Source: JALZEG01 sp035942255
Lineage (GTDB): Bacteria > Actinomycetota > CADDZG01 > WHSQ01
Assembly: GCA_035942255.1 (NCBI GenBank)
Contig: DASZDG010000032.1
Location: forward strand, 1-61,837
Length of the DNA: 61,837 nucleotides
Reading direction: 5' to 3'
The notes below the pieces were generated by a model. It worked only from the letters and a program-made list of their open reading frames with translations, did no database searches and was not told where the DNA came from. Positions 33,289 through 40,851 of the stretch are shown piece by piece. The position numbers were made by a program, and so were the translations under genes. Positions within the stretch are counted from its first letter, which is position 1. Each line of letters opens with the position of its first letter.

Positions 33289-33658
33289 GGCTCAAGAAAC
33301 GTATCTCGTCGAATTCGGCATCGCTCGCGTCCCCGTCGGCGTCCGTACCGGAGCTGAGCCGAACGCGGGCCTCATCGAGCATCTCCCGGACGTCGGTGAA
33401 GCAGTCCCCGCGCCGGGATTCCTCCAGGATCGACCCGAGGACCTCGCTTGCGATGCGACGATCGACCCCGGTCCCCTTCTCCCGAAGGACGCGCGCGACC
33501 GCCAGCGCCTCGATCCGGGTCCACGCGCGCGCGGGCTTCGGCGGAACGTGACGCTCGCCGCCGCAGCCGCAGATCTGCCGTTCCTTGAGCGTGGCGGACG
33601 GCGGCTCCAGCGTGCGACGCACTCGCTTCCGTGGCATGTCGGGCGTCTTCTCGGACAT
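33248..33658 (-). CDS. hypothetical protein at the island boundary
   Basis: A 136-residue basic-then-acidic protein starting at ATG with GGAGGCGGGG upstream. It has a CGCGGE cluster near residue 30 and a helical block (TRIEALAVARVLREKGTGVD to DVREMLDEARVRLSSG). The last dozen residues (LMQTRHAPSHRNW) are encoded by DNA that also encodes the end of the converging S8-like gene, and the GC content changes at that point. The original C-terminus may have been replaced when the island inserted. No family recognised. Confidence 0.55.
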   Translation of the reverse strand: MSEKTPDMPRKRVRRTLEPPSATLKERQICGCGGERHVPPKPARAWTRIEALAVARVLREKGTGVDRRIASEVLGSILEESRRGDCFTDVREMLDEARVRLSSGTDADGDASDAEFDEIRFLSLMQTRHAPSHRNW

Positions 33659-33811
33659 CCCCGCCTCCGCGCCTCACCTCTGCCGTCCGGTCGCGCCGGC
33701 TGTCGAGCATGTTGTTCGACACGGCCCTGGATGGCTGTTAGCTCGCGAACTCCGCTGGCCAGCCCGCCGCGCGAGCCTTCGGGTAGAGACGGCTAGCGCG
33801 GGGAGGCTGCG

Positions 33812-36800
33812 ATGTTCACGTTCACGATCGGTGGTGTCGTTCTCGAGGCCGAGACGCGGCGCCCTCTGAGCGGGTGGTACGTCAAGGCCTACGACAAGGA
33901 CCTCGTCTTCGACGACGTGCTCGGCTCTGCGGTGACGGCCCACGACGGGACGTTCACGATCTACACGGAGGTCAGCGACTTCCGCGAGCTCTTCGAGCGT
34001 CGCCCGGACGTGTACTTCCGCGTGGCGCGCCGGCCCGGGCAAGAGTTCGTGCACGATACTGAGAGCGGCGTCGCGTTCAAAGTGGACGAGCTCTCACACC
34101 ACGAGATCCTCGTCCCGGTGGACGCGGTCTCGGACCCGGGCGCCGCGACCGTGTCGGTCGCGGGTGACGACCGCGAGCCGAGACAGGGGTTCGGCGCGGG
34201 CGAGAACGTCTCGATCTCCGCAACGGGACTGCGACCGGGGACGACCTACGATGCCCGCGTCGAGGAGAACGGCGAAGAGCTCTTCACCGCGCGTTTGATG
34301 ACGAACGGCCGCGGAGAGCTGCCGCCGACGATCCTGTGGCCGCAGGCCTTCCTCGACGACCCGCGCCGCGAGGGTGCCCTCACCATCGACGAGGCGCGCG
34401 AGAGATGGCGCGGCGCGGACCTGGGGATCGTGCTCGGCGACGGTCGGAAGAACTCGCTCGAGGCGGGCCTCGGGTTCATCCCGGAGGCGGCTGCGCCGCT
34501 GGCCTTCATCGCCGACGCCGAAGGACGTCCGCGCAACGGCCTCGAGCCGGGGACGGGACCGGTGTTCCTCACCGTCACCGGGCTTCCCTACGGGGGCGAG
34601 GGCGTCGTCTGGCTGACCCACCGGCGTCACGACTGGCAGCCGGGCGACGCGTTCGAGCCGTCGCTCCTTGCCGGCGGCGAGCCGGCGGTCTTCCCCGTCG
34701 AGCTCCCCGAGCCCGGCGCAACCGCCACGCTCGAGCTGGTCGACTCTGCGGCGCTGCTTCCGGGCCCCTACGACTTCATCGTCAGGCCCATCCGCTACGG
34801 CTGGGAGGAAGACGAACGGCTGAGGATCGGCCCCCGCGACGTCGTCAGCCGGCTCGTCACGGGGCTCGTCGTCCGCGAGGACTTCTGGAACGCGAAACCG
34901 GTCCTCGGCGGGTGCGTCAACAAGGTCCCGATCAGCGGACGCCTGGTTTCGGGATCGCCGTACTTCCGCTTCTCCGACACGTTCGCGGTGGGCGAGGACG
35001 TGTGGGGTGCGATCGACCCCGGCATCGTCGATCCGGCGAACGTCTCGAAGATGTGCGCCCTCTACGTCGTGCCCTCGAAGAACGACGTGCAGTGGGGAGC
35101 CGACAACTCGCTCGCCCATCTGCCCGCACTCGGGGGCAACCCTGCGGTCCAGAGGATCAAGGTCGAGTCCGGATGCATCAACTGCAACCAGGTCCGGCTC
35201 TGGGACAACGCGTCCCAGCCCGGCGAGTACGACGTGGTGGCCGACTTCGGCAACAACACGCCCGACGCCGGGACGTTCGTCCCCGACGACGCCTACGACA
35301 CGCCTCTCGACGCCATCGACGGCTACTTCGTGGCCGGCTTCAGGGTCGTACCGGACCCCGGCACGTCGGGCGACTTCCCGCACGCCGGCAACTTCAACTA
35401 CACGGAGACGACGAACGTCCCCGGGTTCGGCCTCGCGGGCTCCGTCACCGTGCAGGACGAGGACACCTCGTACCACGCCCCCGGCGCCTTCACGCCGGTC
35501 AACACGACCGTCGCGCGCCGCGCGAACGTCTTCTTTCCGGCGAGCGCTGCGGGGGTGACGGATCCCGCCCAGATCGCCGCCGGGGGACCGTATCCCGTCG
35601 TCGTGATAGTCCACGGGAACGGGCACCAGTACACCAGCTACAACGCGCTGCTCACACACCTCGCGCGCAACGGGTTCATCGCCGCCAGCATCCATCTGAA
35701 CGGCAACATGCGCGCCCTGGGGCGCGCCAACGTCATGTTCCAGCACCTCCCGATCCTGCAGGGGGTGTTCGGAGCGAGCATGCAGAACAACATCGGCCTG
35801 TTGGGCCACAGCCGCGGGGGCGAAGCGATCCTCAAGGCCGCGCGGTTGAACTCACAGGACGCGCTCGGTCACGGGATCAACGCGCTCATCCCCCTCGCTC
35901 CCACCGACCAGTACGGGTCGGAGCGACTCGAGTTGGGATGGGCGACGCCGATGTTCGTCCTGTACGGGTCCAGGGACGGGGACATCGACGGCGGGATATG
36001 GACGTCCGGGTACACGGTCCCCATGACGGGGTTCGCCCTGTACGATCGGGCCTCCGGCGCACAGAAGTCGATGGCGTTCGTCCACCGCGCGACCCACAAC
36101 GGGTTCGTCACGTCGAACTACGACGCCGAGGCCGGGGACATCCCCCAACTCCTCACCCCCGCCGACCAGCAGGCAGTCACGATGTCCTACGTGAACGCGT
36201 TCTTCCGCCGGTACCTGAAAGGCGAGACACAGTGGGCCGGGATGTTCCAGGGCGAGTGGCAGCCGCCGTCGGTGCCCGCCCACGTCGAGCTGTACATCCA
36301 GTACCAGGACGCGGCCCCCACGCCCGTCGACAGCTTCCAGACCGGCACCGGCTGGCAGTCGAGCAGCGGCGGCGCGACCGTCTCGCACAGCGGCCTGCCC
36401 GCCGACCCGAACGAGGGAAAGATGCACGACTACCCTGGGGACCCCGGGATCGACCCCCGTTCGCCGCACGACACGCGCGGCCTCACGTTGCGGTGGGACA
36501 CGGCCGGCGACGTGCTCGACTTCACCTTCCCCGCGGCGCAGGACGTCTCCGGGTTCCAAGCCGTGAGCATCCGCATCTCGCAGAAGGAGGGTAGCCCCAA
36601 CAACCCCACGAACCAGCTCCAGAACCTTCGCCTGGCCCTCCGCGACTCGGGCGGCAACGAGCGCGCTGTGAGGCTGGGGTCCTTCGGCGAGATCCCGTTC
36701 CCCGACCAGCGGGCGGATGCCTCCTTGAGGAAGTCCGCGATGACGACGATCCGCGTGCCGCTCTCCGCCTACCGGATCGTGGCCGCGGGCGCGCAGCAGG

Positions 36801-36892
36801 TGGACCTTACGACCGTAGCCGCGCTGAAGCTGATGTTCACCGAGACACCGACCGGCGAGATCGACGTCGACGACGTCGAGCTCACGAACTGA
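33812..36892 (+). CDS. large multidomain alpha/beta hydrolase
   Basis: A 1026-residue protein without a signal peptide. Residues 1-110 are a beta-sandwich (FTFTIGGVVLEAETRRPLSG). Residues 110-560 contain further beta-rich segments. An alpha/beta-hydrolase core spans about 570-800, with the oxyanion lead VVIVHGNGHQYTSY, nucleophile elbow GLLGHSRGGEA, acid in VLYGSRDGDIDGG and the His in FVHRATHNGF, resembling cutinase/PET-hydrolase-type lipases. The C-terminal 200 residues form a carbohydrate-binding-like beta domain (VSIRISQKEGS, TTIRVPLSAYRI). It is followed 11 bp later by a small partner gene. Likely an esterase or lipase with substrate-binding modules. Confidence 0.75.
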   Translation: MFTFTIGGVVLEAETRRPLSGWYVKAYDKDLVFDDVLGSAVTAHDGTFTIYTEVSDFRELFERRPDVYFRVARRPGQEFVHDTESGVAFKVDELSHHEILVPVDAVSDPGAATVSVAGDDREPRQGFGAGENVSISATGLRPGTTYDARVEENGEELFTARLMTNGRGELPPTILWPQAFLDDPRREGALTIDEARERWRGADLGIVLGDGRKNSLEAGLGFIPEAAAPLAFIADAEGRPRNGLEPGTGPVFLTVTGLPYGGEGVVWLTHRRHDWQPGDAFEPSLLAGGEPAVFPVELPEPGATATLELVDSAALLPGPYDFIVRPIRYGWEEDERLRIGPRDVVSRLVTGLVVREDFWNAKPVLGGCVNKVPISGRLVSGSPYFRFSDTFAVGEDVWGAIDPGIVDPANVSKMCALYVVPSKNDVQWGADNSLAHLPALGGNPAVQRIKVESGCINCNQVRLWDNASQPGEYDVVADFGNNTPDAGTFVPDDAYDTPLDAIDGYFVAGFRVVPDPGTSGDFPHAGNFNYTETTNVPGFGLAGSVTVQDEDTSYHAPGAFTPVNTTVARRANVFFPASAAGVTDPAQIAAGGPYPVVVIVHGNGHQYTSYNALLTHLARNGFIAASIHLNGNMRALGRANVMFQHLPILQGVFGASMQNNIGLLGHSRGGEAILKAARLNSQDALGHGINALIPLAPTDQYGSERLELGWATPMFVLYGSRDGDIDGGIWTSGYTVPMTGFALYDRASGAQKSMAFVHRATHNGFVTSNYDAEAGDIPQLLTPADQQAVTMSYVNAFFRRYLKGETQWAGMFQGEWQPPSVPAHVELYIQYQDAAPTPVDSFQTGTGWQSSSGGATVSHSGLPADPNEGKMHDYPGDPGIDPRSPHDTRGLTLRWDTAGDVLDFTFPAAQDVSGFQAVSIRISQKEGSPNNPTNQLQNLRLALRDSGGNERAVRLGSFGEIPFPDQRADASLRKSAMTTIRVPLSAYRIVAAGAQQVDLTTVAALKLMFTETPTGEIDVDDVELTN

Positions 36893-36903
36893 GGAGGTTC
36901 GAC

Positions 36904-37323
36904 ATGCGACCCCTTTTCCTAAAGGACCACCCCCACTACACGTGGGCCGGCCGCGAGGTCGTGGTCGAGTTCGACGAGCGGCCTCACCTGTTGTCTCGCA
37001 TCGAGGTGGGAGGCGGCTACTTCCCGCAGATGGGACGAGAAGCGTTCATGCGCATAGTGGTCGACGAGAAGACGACGGTCCCCGCGTGGTTCGCAGAGCC
37101 CGCCGACGACACCCGCTCGCTGCGTGGATACTTCGCAACCGACCTGCCGGCGAGCGGAGTGCTCGAGTTCGGGTACGGCGCGGACCTGATGGGCCGCCTG
37201 GAGCTCGGGGAGGGCGACCGCAGGATCGAGACCCTCGATCGAACCCGGCTGCAACAGGACCTCGTCGTGCCGGACACCGACCAGGTGCTGCGGCGCTTCC
37301 GAGGTGACCGAAGGCCCGGCTGA
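36904..37323 (+). CDS. small partner protein of the large hydrolase, unknown function
   Basis: A 139-residue, mostly beta protein (YTWAGREVVVEFDERPHLLS, FMRIVVDEKTTVPAWFAEPA) with no signal peptide or membrane helix. The ATG is preceded by GAGGAGG seven bases upstream and lies 11 bp after the hydrolase stop, so the two are surely cotranscribed. No family recognised. Its stop codon is 13 bp before a fragment of the tRNA-Arg 3' end, so the pair may be the cargo of an integrated element. Confidence 0.6.
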   Translation: MRPLFLKDHPHYTWAGREVVVEFDERPHLLSRIEVGGGYFPQMGREAFMRIVVDEKTTVPAWFAEPADDTRSLRGYFATDLPASGVLEFGYGADLMGRLELGEGDRRIETLDRTRLQQDLVVPDTDQVLRRFRGDRRPG

Positions 37324-37335
37324 TCGCGCGACTTC

Positions 37336-37362
37336 GGTCGGGTTCGGAATTCCTCCGGGCGC
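37336..37362 (+). repeat. degenerate copy of the tRNA-Arg T-arm and 3' acceptor strand
   Basis: GGTCGGG then TTCGGAATTCCTCCGGGCGC corresponds to the tRNA-Arg segment GGGTCGGGGG TTCGAATCCCTCCGGGCGC with a few mismatches and small gaps. The final CCTCCGGGCGC is identical. Such 3'-end fragments mark the far ends of elements inserted at tRNA genes. Confidence 0.6.
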
Positions 37363-37388
37363 TGTGGAGCGTGGCGCTAGGACACTCG

Positions 37389-38501
37389 CTAGGGCGTGCC
37401 CGCCTCGGGCTCCTGGCCCTCCGCTTCGGCCTCGGCGCCGGCTGAGCCCTCGCCCGGTTCGCACTCCGGCATCGACTCGTTCACGGGACGGCCGATCACG
37501 ACCTCGTCATCGCACTTCGGAGCTTCCTGCTTCGCGTACACGCGCGCTCTCGCCTCGCGGCCCGCAGGCGCGGCCTCGACGGTGCGCTCGGCGCCGTACG
37601 GGCCAAGTCCGTTGCCACCCTCGCCTACGTGGAAGTCGCCGTCGTCGTTGCGAACAGGTCCGAAGTTCTCGTTGAGGCCCGCGGCTTCTGGTGCGTCCTC
37701 CGACGCGGGAGCCGTGAGAGCACCGTCGCGTCGTTCGATTCTCGAGCCCGGCGGCCGTTGCCGCTCCAGCACATCGCGTGACCGCCGGACATCGCTCGAC
37801 GTGGCGGAGGCCGCCAGAGTCTGAGCGCGACGGGACTCGGCATCGACGGCCGCGCGGCCCCCGAGTATGACGCCTCCCGCGACCGAGCCCGCGACTCCCG
37901 CGACCGCGAGTGCGGTCGCGGTCGCCAGGTGCGACAGCTGCTGCGACACGCTCCACACCGGCGGATGCTTGGCGAGCGTTGCCCTGCGGAGACGCCACCA
38001 TGCGGGAACCAGTCCCGATGTATGTTCCAGCGCCGCTCGGAGCCGTTGCCGCGCCCGCATGCGCGCCATCTTCCGTGCCGCCGGTGAGACGAAGCTGTCT
38101 TCCGAACCCTCTCCCCATTCCGCGAGCAAGACCTGTTGATCGGCGTTCGACAGCTTGCGGATCACCCTCTCGACGCGGCGCAACTCGAGGTGGCTCAGGA
38201 CCTCGTCGTCGAGGTTGCGCACGGTCTCGGTCACGAGCAGGCGCGCGTCCCGCTTCCTGACCTCGTTCTTCCGGACCTCGTCGCGGACGATGTTGAGCAG
38301 GATCGTGTTGGCGAGCGCCCATACCGTCGCCTGATCGACCTTCGCCCAATTGCGGAAGAGCCGGAGACCGGCCTCCTGCACGAGGTCGTCGACGAGATCG
38401 GCCGGAACCCGGCGCGAGTGCAGGACCCGGCGCAGGCGCTGGGACAGCTGGGGCCATACGGCCGAGAACTCGGGTGCTTCGCGGGCCTCGGGTCTCTCCA
38501 T
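37389..38501 (-). CDS. ECF-type sigma factor with C-terminal membrane anchor and external tail
   Basis: A 370-residue protein. Residues 15-85 match sigma region 2 (DLVDDLVQEAGLRLFRNWAK, WALANTILLNIVRDEVRK) and 100-160 a degenerate region 4 (RVIRKLSNADQQVLLAEW, RARQRLRAALEH). A transmembrane helix follows at about 191-214. The last 155 residues are polar, with Cys at two places, and would lie outside the membrane. This looks like a sigma factor and a membrane sensor in one chain. The ATG at 38501 has AGAGG five bases upstream; a GTG at 38507 is the alternative. Promoter-like sites with equal spacing lie before this gene, the HTH gene and the protease gene. Confidence 0.75.
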   Translation of the reverse strand: MERPEAREAPEFSAVWPQLSQRLRRVLHSRRVPADLVDDLVQEAGLRLFRNWAKVDQATVWALANTILLNIVRDEVRKNEVRKRDARLLVTETVRNLDDEVLSHLELRRVERVIRKLSNADQQVLLAEWGEGSEDSFVSPAARKMARMRARQRLRAALEHTSGLVPAWWRLRRATLAKHPPVWSVSQQLSHLATATALAVAGVAGSVAGGVILGGRAAVDAESRRAQTLAASATSSDVRRSRDVLERQRPPGSRIERRDGALTAPASEDAPEAAGLNENFGPVRNDDGDFHVGEGGNGLGPYGAERTVEAAPAGREARARVYAKQEAPKCDDEVVIGRPVNESMPECEPGEGSAGAEAEAEGQEPEAGTP

Positions 38502-38511
38502 GGTCACCTCT

Positions 38512-38539
38512 AATACGTGCGGACCCCGCGCTGGTATCC
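38512..38539 (-). promoter_or_regulatory. candidate ECF-type promoter of the sigma-factor gene
   Basis: On the minus strand, GGATAC (38539-38534) is followed after 16 bp by CGTATT (38517-38512). Spacing and part of the sequence equal the two better-matching sites at 38551 and 39014. The predicted transcript would start only a few bases before the coding start. Confidence 0.4.
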
Positions 38540-38550
38540 GAACGGCCGCC

Positions 38551-38578
38551 TGTTACCCGTGGACCCGCCACCCGTATC
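38551..38578 (+). promoter_or_regulatory. candidate ECF-type promoter of the HTH gene
   Basis: TGTTAC (38551-38556), 16-bp spacer, CGTATC (38573-38578). The extended -35 CGCCTGTTAC is identical to the site upstream of the protease gene at 39082. Confidence 0.6.
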
Positions 38579-38620
38579 CCGTTGCCGCCCCGCCCAATGG
38601 AGACCAAAGGAGACGTGGAC

Positions 38621-38965
38621 GTGCCCGGCGACGCAGAACCGCGCGGCCGCAACAGCCGGCCTTCGATGTGGCTGCTGGTCGACCCTCGCGCCGTGCCCCC
38701 GGGGATGGCGACCCGCGCCGTTCCCATGGCGTTGATCGCGCTGCTCCCGGGCGAGGTCGACGCGTTCGACGGAGCAACCGGCGCGGACCCGGAGGAGGTC
38801 GCGGTGGCGCGCTTGGCGGCGAGGGGACTCCCGGCGACAGAGATAGCAGCCCGGCTGCACATCTCTCGAAGGACCGCATACCGGCGACTGGCTCGGCTCC
38901 GCGAGGCCGTCGGCGCGCGGAGCTCGGCCGAGCTGGCGGCACGACTCAGCGAACGCGGGTTCTAG
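38621..38965 (+). CDS. small HTH regulator (LuxR-like helix-turn-helix)
   Basis: A 114-residue protein. The C-terminal 60 residues form a helix-turn-helix of the LuxR/sigma-region-4 kind (EEVAVARLAARGLPATEIAA, RLHISRRTAYRRLARLRE, then GARSSAELAARL). The N-terminus has no receiver-domain signature. The GTG at 38621 is chosen because AAAGGAG lies 8 bp upstream; an in-frame ATG at 38597 without a site is the alternative. It is preceded by a promoter-like site shared with the downstream protease gene and is divergent from the sigma factor gene. Confidence 0.7.
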   Translation: MPGDAEPRGRNSRPSMWLLVDPRAVPPGMATRAVPMALIALLPGEVDAFDGATGADPEEVAVARLAARGLPATEIAARLHISRRTAYRRLARLREAVGARSSAELAARLSERGF

Positions 38966-39013
38966 CCCGCGTGGCACTGCATCGCCGACCTGATGGCACG
39001 ACGAAGGACCGCC

Positions 39014-39041
39014 TGTTACGCCGGTCGAACCCGCCCGTATC
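39014..39041 (+). promoter_or_regulatory. candidate ECF-type promoter of the trypsin-like protease gene
   Basis: TGTTAC (39014-39019), 16-bp spacer, CGTATC (39036-39041), with the same preceding CGCC as the site at 38551. It stands 40 bp upstream of the protease start codon, leaving a leader that contains the ribosome-binding site GAAAGG. Confidence 0.6.
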
Positions 39042-39081
39042 ACGAGCCATCACCAACGATCGAACTGAAAGGACTGATCAC

Positions 39082-39867
39082 ATGAGGATCGCATCGAGAA
39101 GGACGAGCTCTCTGAGCGTGGGACTCACCGCGCTCGCTTGCATCGCCGGGCTCGCAGGTGGCGCGACGGCAAAGACGGCGCCCGTCGGGAACAGCCCGTG
39201 CCCGGGCGTGCGTCCGGGAGCGCACGTGACGACGTCAGCGGAGTCGGGCGGCACGTTGAATTTCGTCTTCAAGGGCAGCGATGGCAAACGGTACGTCGGC
39301 ACCGCCGGGCATCTGCTGGCCGACGAGGAGACGCGTACCTGGAAGAACGACGGGCCCACGGCCACCCTCGATGACGGCACCGTTATCGGTCGCGCCGTCT
39401 ACGCCTCGAATCACAACGGGGCCGGCGACGACTTCGCTCTGATCCGGCTCGCGCGGGGAGTGCCGGCAGATCCTGCGATGTGCCACTGGGGCGGTCCGAC
39501 CGGTCTCCACGACGAGGTGTCGAGCGACCCGACCGTGCTGCGCCTGTACGGGAACGGTCAGGGGATCGGCGAAGCAGTCCCGGCGAGGACCATGCTTGCC
39601 GCCACGATGATCGACGAGACCGAGGTCGCGGCGTTCGGAGCCGTCGCTCCGGGCGACTCCGGCAGCCCCGTGATCAGCGCGGCCGGGAGGGCTGTCGGCG
39701 TTCAGTTCTCGCTCGGTGTGATGTGGGGCGACGACGCTGCCAGCGACCCGGCGAAAGCAAACCCCGGGACGGTCGGGATCTACCGGCTCGGCCCCCAGGT
39801 CGACGCTGCCGAAGCTGCGCTCGGGCTGAACCTCGAGCTCATGACGGCTCCGCTCGCCGAGGTCTAG
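39082..39867 (+). CDS. secreted trypsin-like (S1 fold) serine protease
   Basis: A 261-residue exported protein. The signal peptide (MRIASRRTSSLSVGLTALAC) ends near GATAKT. The catalytic triad of chymotrypsin-fold proteases is present in order: His in GTAGHLL, Asp in DDFALIRL and Ser in APGDSGSPV. A Cys near residue 40 and another near 133 may pair. There is no propeptide or binding module. The gene follows a promoter matching that of the HTH gene and lies beside the membrane-tethered sigma factor, so the protease is likely a member of that regulon. Confidence 0.85.
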   Translation: MRIASRRTSSLSVGLTALACIAGLAGGATAKTAPVGNSPCPGVRPGAHVTTSAESGGTLNFVFKGSDGKRYVGTAGHLLADEETRTWKNDGPTATLDDGTVIGRAVYASNHNGAGDDFALIRLARGVPADPAMCHWGGPTGLHDEVSSDPTVLRLYGNGQGIGEAVPARTMLAATMIDETEVAAFGAVAPGDSGSPVISAAGRAVGVQFSLGVMWGDDAASDPAKANPGTVGIYRLGPQVDAAEAALGLNLELMTAPLAEV

Positions 39868-40002
39868 CGCCGGCCGTTCGACGGGCCTCGCCGGCGGCCT
39901 TCCGAGGCGAAGTCGATCACTCGTAAGAGCGCGGTCGTGACCCCGATCGACGCCTGATAAGACGAGTGACCGACTGTTTCCACGATCTCGAAAGGAGTGC
40001 CC

Positions 40003-40479
40003 GTGCCCCGCTCTCCCGGCACCGCCAAGAAGACGACGAAGAAGAAGACCACCCGTTCCGCCGGCAAAGCATCGAAGGGGTTCACGCCCGAGGAACGGGC
40101 CGCGATGCGAGAGCGTGCCAAGGAGCTCAAGGCGGCTGCGAACCGGGAGGAGGGTGAGAAGGCGCTGCTGGCCGCGATCGCCAAGATGTCGGAGCCGGAC
40201 CGCGCCATGGGCAAGCGCCTGCACGAGATCGTCACCGCCGCCGCCCCCGATCTCGCTCCGAGGACCTGGTACGGCATGCCGGCGTACGCCAAAGACGAGA
40301 AGGTCGTGTGCTTCTTCCAGAACGCCGGCAAGTTCAAGGCGAGGTACTCGACGTTCGGCTTCAACGACACGGCGAACCTCGACCAGGGCGCGATGTGGCC
40401 CACCTCCTTCGCGTTGAAGGAGCTGACGCCCGCCGCAGAAGAGAAGATCGCGCGGCTCGTGAAGAAAGCGGTGAGCTGA
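40003..40479 (+). CDS. DUF1801-type protein with Lys-rich N-terminus
   Basis: A 158-residue cytoplasmic protein. The first 30 residues are Lys/Thr/Ser-rich (TAKKTTKKKTTRSAGKASKG). Residues 60-158 resemble the DUF1801/YdhG-like fold: LHEIVTAAAPDLAPRTWYGM, AYAKDEKVVCFFQNAGKFKA and LKELTPAAEEKIARLVKKAV. The GTG at 40003 is preceded by AAAGGAG; the GTG six bases earlier overlaps that site. Members bind iron-related or unknown ligands; function here is not established. Confidence 0.7.
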   Translation: MPRSPGTAKKTTKKKTTRSAGKASKGFTPEERAAMRERAKELKAAANREEGEKALLAAIAKMSEPDRAMGKRLHEIVTAAAPDLAPRTWYGMPAYAKDEKVVCFFQNAGKFKARYSTFGFNDTANLDQGAMWPTSFALKELTPAAEEKIARLVKKAVS

Positions 40480-40493
40480 GGCTGAGCCCTCCA

Positions 40494-40751
40494 ACCAAGC
40501 CCGGCGTCGAAGCCTTGCTCGGCGAGCTCCTTGCGGATGGTCACGACTCGGTCCTCTAGCGCAGGCGAGCTCCGGTTGGCGACCTTCTTGGCGGCCTTGG
40601 AGGCCGGCGCGAGCGCCTCGTAGCCGCCGGCGCGATAGCGGGCGACGAGCTCGGCGACTCAGCTCTTGGAGACCCCGTTCGCCCGGGCAACCTCACGGCA
40701 GCTGCTCTGCTCCAGGACCACGGCGTCGATGACGAAGCGGGCCAGGTCCAA
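40494..40751 (-). pseudogene. IS481-type transposase, N-terminal remnant
   Basis: From TTG at 40751 with GGAGGTG upstream, the minus strand encodes an N-terminal HTH typical of IS481 transposases (LARFVIDAVVLEQSSCREVA, RANGVSKS, stop, VAELVARYRAGGYEALAPAS) and ends near KELAEQGFDAGLG. A TGA at 40659-40661 replaces the Trp codon expected after GVSKS. The DDE catalytic domain is absent. TGTCCAC sequences nearby (about 40774 and 40809) may be remnants of the insertion-sequence end. Confidence 0.75.
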
Positions 40752-40834
40752 GCGACACCTCCGTGGCTAGGGGTGTCCACGATGGCCCGCGACACGCTCG
40801 CTCAGCCGTGTCCACTATCCGGTGGAATCACACA

Positions 40835-40847
40835 CCTCCGGGCGCGC
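40835..40847 (+). repeat. short copy of the tRNA-Arg 3' end
   Basis: CCTCCGGGCGCGC is identical to the last bases of tRNA-Arg and its 3' flank (29855-29867), and AATC lies upstream at a similar but not equal distance. It stands between the insertion-sequence remnant and the glycosidase gene and may be the outer end of a second inserted segment. Confidence 0.4.
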
Positions 40848-40851
40848 GGCC

